Assembly (NCBI GenBank): GCA_028565635.1
Contig: JAOXYB010067012.1
Coordinates: 1-10,164, forward strand
Length of the DNA: 10,164 nt
Reading direction: 5' to 3'
From: Phoronis ovalis
Taxonomy: Eukaryota; Phoronida; Phoronidae
Shown here: positions 7,861-10,164 of the stretch, one piece after another
Numbering within the stretch: position 1 is the stretch's first letter
How the letters are laid out: each line of letters begins with the position of its first letter
Position numbers and translations under genes: made by a program
Notes under the pieces: generated by a model
Told to the model about the DNA's origin: nothing
Database searches by the model: none
The model's input: only the letters and a program-made list of their open reading frames with translations

Positions 7861-8530
7861 AGAATAGAAATCTTTAGTGATACAAAGTTATAGAACCCCT
7901 TCTTCCACTGGAGATTCTGTGTCGGATGTGAAAAAGAGATTTTAAGCAACTGCAGCGTATTCTGTACATACGTGCTTGATCGCTTCATAAGCGTATCAAC
8001 TATTTCAGAAACATGTGAATAAGCTGCACGTGTAAAAGTGTATTGACAGAAAATCAGTATATGATAAAGTCTACAATGAATTATTAAATCATAGTTTGAA
8101 GAAGCTAAGCTAATGTACTGAGTTCTTGACATGTATTATTTAACAATTACATTTATTAAATGAACAAATTCCATCATTTAATTTTCTTTATACGCTTTTA
8201 AATTGATGGCGTGAACATCCCTGCTTCGTCTTTCAGATGGAATTGGCCTGATACCTTCCCTGCTTTTGGATGTTGTTGGTGTAAACCGTTGCAAGGCACC
8301 TTTTCCCACCTTTCCACCTTTTCTATCTGATCTTTTCAAGTTCTTCTTTAAGTCCTTTTATCCTATCTTGAACTCCTGTAATTTGAAAATATGTATATTT
8401 CATATCAAAGCTAAAAAAATAAATAATGAATCCCAGAGCAATATATGTTTATTAAAACCTGAAATAGTACTCTTTACAATTGTCATCAGTTACTGGTGCG
8501 ACACGAAACTGCAAAGAGCTTGAGTATTTA
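7861..8530. other. Stretch with unassigned short open frames
   Basis: Minus 7785-8132 (115 codons) and minus 8193-8369 (about 58 codons, basic, including KRSDRKGGKVGKGALQRF and SKSREGIRPIPSERR) are open, and plus 8266-8523 is also open. None resembles a family I know. Upstream of the second one, TTTTCAAATTACAG at 8374-8387 read on the minus strand resembles a splice acceptor. A second minus frame there reads GVQDRIKGLKEELEKIR and then stops. These may be retroelement debris; the sequence does not settle it. Confidence 0.3.
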
Positions 8531-8534
8531 CAGC

Positions 8535-8613
8535 ACGTCTAAAAAAAAAATCAAGTGAGGCCAAGCCCGGCCGTACATTTTCTTTTAAATAAACCTTTGA
8601 ATTCAATTCAATT
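8535..8613 (+). mobile_element. Probable 3' tail of a retroelement next to the Gypsy remnant
   Basis: The segment has an A10 run, then GTGAGGCCAAGCCCGGCC, and ends TTTTAAATAAACCTTTGAAT followed by TCAATTCAA. An AATAAA followed by short TTCAA units is a common ending for invertebrate LINEs and SINEs. It abuts the point where the Gypsy integrase homology stops (about 8625), so it is a good candidate for the insertion that cut the integrase. No target duplication could be confirmed because the other side of the integrase was not found. Confidence 0.4.
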
Positions 8614-8624
8614 TTATAAGTGGC

Positions 8625-9831
8625 ATGTGGGTAAAAGGATGTCCCATGTTATCGTGACAACCAGCTAATGCCTTTGACCTGTGTGATGTTGAGAAACAAC
8701 TAGTTAATGGATAGTCTGGCCAATCTACCTTTTTTACGAGACCTGTAAAGTACATATTGTTTCAAAAACAAGCTGTTTCACTCACGCTTAAAGGCCTTGC
8801 TTTCGTGACCAAATTGACTAAAATCAACAGGATTAGAATCCTTTATTTCTGACACTATCTGTTTCAAAAACGGATTCCTATTCTGTTCAAGTTTCCATGT
8901 ATCTATTGGAATTATCTCTTCATTCATTATGTTTGGCTCCACTTGCTGAGAGAAACTCATGTTGAAAATAGCCTTTACACTCTGATACATAATGTTCAAA
9001 TCAGAGGGCTATTTGATACGTGAAAGTGAATATGCGTCCATATTGGTATTGCCTGAACGCAGTCTGAATAAATCCATCCGTTAGTGCTCCGTACCCTCTA
9101 AACTAATGTCTGGCTTAACCATAGTCAATTTTTGTTATATGAACGGTACTCAATGCTGAAATCGTAATTGGATAACTGCGCGACCCAGCTGTGACTGGTT
9201 GCATCAAGTTTTGCAGATGATCATACATATGTTAAAGGATTGGTATCAGTTCTGGCATTAAATTCATTTCCATACAGGTAATCGTGAAATTTGCCAGTAA
9301 CAGACCACTTAAGAGCAAGAGACTCTAACTTGTGAACAGAATAACGTGTTTCAGCCTAGTTTCTACTGGCAAATGCTACTGGCCTTTCCCTCTCATCCTG
9401 TTCCTGATAGAGGACATCACCAAGACCTATCAGACTTGTGTAAATTAAGAGGCTTAGTATAATCCGCAAATGCCAATGTAGGAGTTGTGGTTACTCGACA
9501 AATAAGCTTATCGAAAGCCTTTTGCTCTTCAATTCCCCACTTATTTTCGGCAATGTCAACCAGATCCAATGAACTAAACCATTTAGCTCCGTATAATGAT
9601 CGAGTCTAAAGATTCCTCAATACGAGGGAGTGCTTAACTGTCACACACTGTTTTCTTATTCAACTTCCTGAGGTATATGCAGAAACGTAAACTACAATTT
9701 TCTTCAGCACACGTTACGCAATAGATGTTTAACTTCATCTACTTCATGGTCTTGGAGAAGTAAGACAAATTTGTTTCAAACTGTTTGGTGAAACCATCCA
9801 TATCCTCAGTATAGTCTGGCACGGTATTTGG
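8625..9831 (-). pseudogene. pol: Ty3/Gypsy-type pol remnant: RT start, RNase H, linker, integrase start
   Basis: Minus-strand fragments follow the pol order of Ty3/Gypsy retrotransposons. RT start: SLRFCIYLRKLNKKTVCDS and ALPRIEESLDS (9598-9700), then YGAKWFSSLDLV (9550-9595). The RT core, including the YxDD catalytic motif, is deleted between IAENK and W near 9537. The connection follows (EEQKAFDKLI, PTLAFADYTKPLNLH), then RNase H (GLGDVLYQEQ, RPVAFASRN, HKLESLALKW, FHDYLYGNEF, RTDTNPLTYV) at 9210-9431, and WVAQLSNYDFSIEYRS. After an 80-bp insertion come GNTNMDAYSLSR, the linker WKLEQNRNPFLKQIVSEI (8778-8999) and the first half of the integrase zinc finger, HRSKALAGCHDNMGHP (about 8637-8684). 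At least three in-frame stops and two frame changes are present, and neither LTR is visible. Not functional. Confidence 0.9.
9060..9139. mobile_element. Unknown 80-bp element, copy 1, inserted in the Gypsy linker
   Basis: The segment from CAGTCTGAATAAATCCATCC to TTTTTGTTATA interrupts the Gypsy frame between EYRS and GNTN. It is flanked by TGAACG on both sides (9054-9059 and 9140-9145), and deleting the segment plus one TGAACG restores the expected frame exactly. It has no obvious terminal inverted repeats. An internal imperfect stem pairs CCATCCGTTAGT with ACTAATGTCTGG. A second copy is at 9832-9912. Confidence 0.75.
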
Positions 9832-9912
9832 CAGTCTGAATAAATCCATCCGTTAGTGTTCCGTACCTTCTCAACTAACGTCTGGACTTAACCATAGTCA
9901 TTGTTTGTTATA
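9832..9912. mobile_element. Unknown 80-bp element, copy 2, at the upstream edge of the Gypsy remnant
   Basis: This copy matches 9060-9139 at all but a handful of positions and in the same orientation: CAGTCTGAATAAATCCATCC, GTTAGTGTTCCGTACC, CTTAACCATAGTCA, TTTGTTATA, with one extra A. Here the internal stem is better (CGTTAGT pairs fully with ACTAACG). No target duplication was seen: the flanks are ATTTGG on the left and TTCCTT on the right. Recognisable Gypsy coding ends about 130 bp to its left. Confidence 0.75.
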
Positions 9913-10058
9913 TTCCTTCACTTTAATAAGAGCACAATAGTTACGTTATAAATCTTTTGCACGAGATAAGCTTTTCGAAATAAGCCTTTTTCTCTGCGTG
10001 ATCGATCATCGCCTACCACTCTATTATCTCATTATGACTCATTCTGAATGGGGGCTGT
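9913..10058. other. Short unassigned stretch
   Basis: No Gypsy homology or other feature was recognised between the second 80-bp copy and the G run. In a full-length element the protease and RT N-terminal coding would be expected on this side, so the Gypsy copy is either truncated here or has diverged beyond recognition by eye. Confidence 0.4.
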
Positions 10059-10059
10059 A

Positions 10060-10074
10060 GGGGGGGGGGGGGGG
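10060..10074 (+). repeat. Homopolymer G15 run
   Basis: Fifteen consecutive G residues, in a window that is otherwise strongly AT-rich, sit at the boundary of the GCAGCGAGC repeat. The run could reflect slippage in the genome or be an assembly or sequencing length artefact, so its exact length should not be trusted. It is long enough to support a G-quadruplex. Confidence 0.9.
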
Positions 10075-10164
10075 TATCGGGAGCAGCGAGCATTTGGTCT
10101 GTTAAGTCCGAGCAGCGAGCATCCATTTTCCAGGACTCTTAAATGGGGGCGGCGAGCTTTATTT
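10075..10164 (+). repeat. GCAGCGAGCAT short tandem repeat, continues past the window edge
   Basis: GAGCAGCGAGCAT occurs at 10081-10093 and again, after 16 intervening bases, at 10110-10122. The related GGCGGCGAGC occurs at 10149-10158. CTCTTAAATGGGGGCGGCGA (10137-10156) aligns with the reverse complement of 5091-5115. This is therefore a second copy, in opposite orientation, of the repeat family at 4995-5127, and it probably continues beyond the window. Confidence 0.6.

Noticed and set aside
9060-9139. The 80-bp element as a tRNA gene or tRNA-derived SINE
   Set aside because: The length is suggestive, but no cloverleaf, T-arm GGTTCGAATCC-type box or acceptor pairing could be found.

Overview
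The window looks like AT-rich nuclear DNA from a eukaryote, most plausibly an aquatic invertebrate; a mollusc or cnidarian would fit the kinds of repeat present, but the species cannot be fixed from the sequence. There is no bacterial gene organisation, and I find no intact protein-coding gene, rRNA, tRNA or CRISPR array. What can be recognised is a transposable-element graveyard: three decayed protein-coding remnants plus a series of non-coding repeats, separated by AT-rich filler.

Left part (1-3190). The first 190 bases are open at the window edge in one frame on each strand but are not recognisable. A 164-bp block at 501-664 recurs in inverted orientation at 3757-3920. Between them lies filler and then, on the minus strand (3186 to about 1811), a broken gene of a widespread but uncharacterised animal protein family with motifs of the type HEEADTR, SPDTDVVVL and GCDTTS. 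It is recognisable nearly end to end despite stops and frameshifts.

Middle part (3190-5130). At 3426-3659 there is a very well conserved inverted repeat (64 of 66 arm positions pair), a MITE-like hairpin with a related partial copy just upstream at 3226. Immediately after it, on the minus strand (4285 to 3834), is the C-terminal half of a Tc1/mariner-type DDE transposase. Its last residues run into the 3757-3920 repeat block, so that block is the 3' end of this transposon rather than an independent terminal repeat. A CTCTTAAATG/GCGAGC repeat at about 4995-5127 has an inverted relative at the right edge (10075-10160).

Right-centre (5130-8620). This is mostly non-coding: a degenerate tandem array with a period near 35 bp (5562-5940), a 48-bp duplication (6229 and 6322), two probable LINE/SINE-like 3' tails (ending near 7161 and 8613) and a 34-38-bp-arm hairpin (7731-7860).

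Right part (8625-9830). A minus-strand Ty3/Gypsy pol remnant contains the beginning of the reverse transcriptase, a deletion of the RT core, the RT/RNase H connection, RNase H, a linker and the start of the integrase zinc finger. Two copies of a roughly 80-bp unknown element lie in or beside this remnant. One sits inside the coding frame with a 6-bp target duplication, and removing it restores the local reading frame. The elements do not form one working system; the window records successive insertion and decay.
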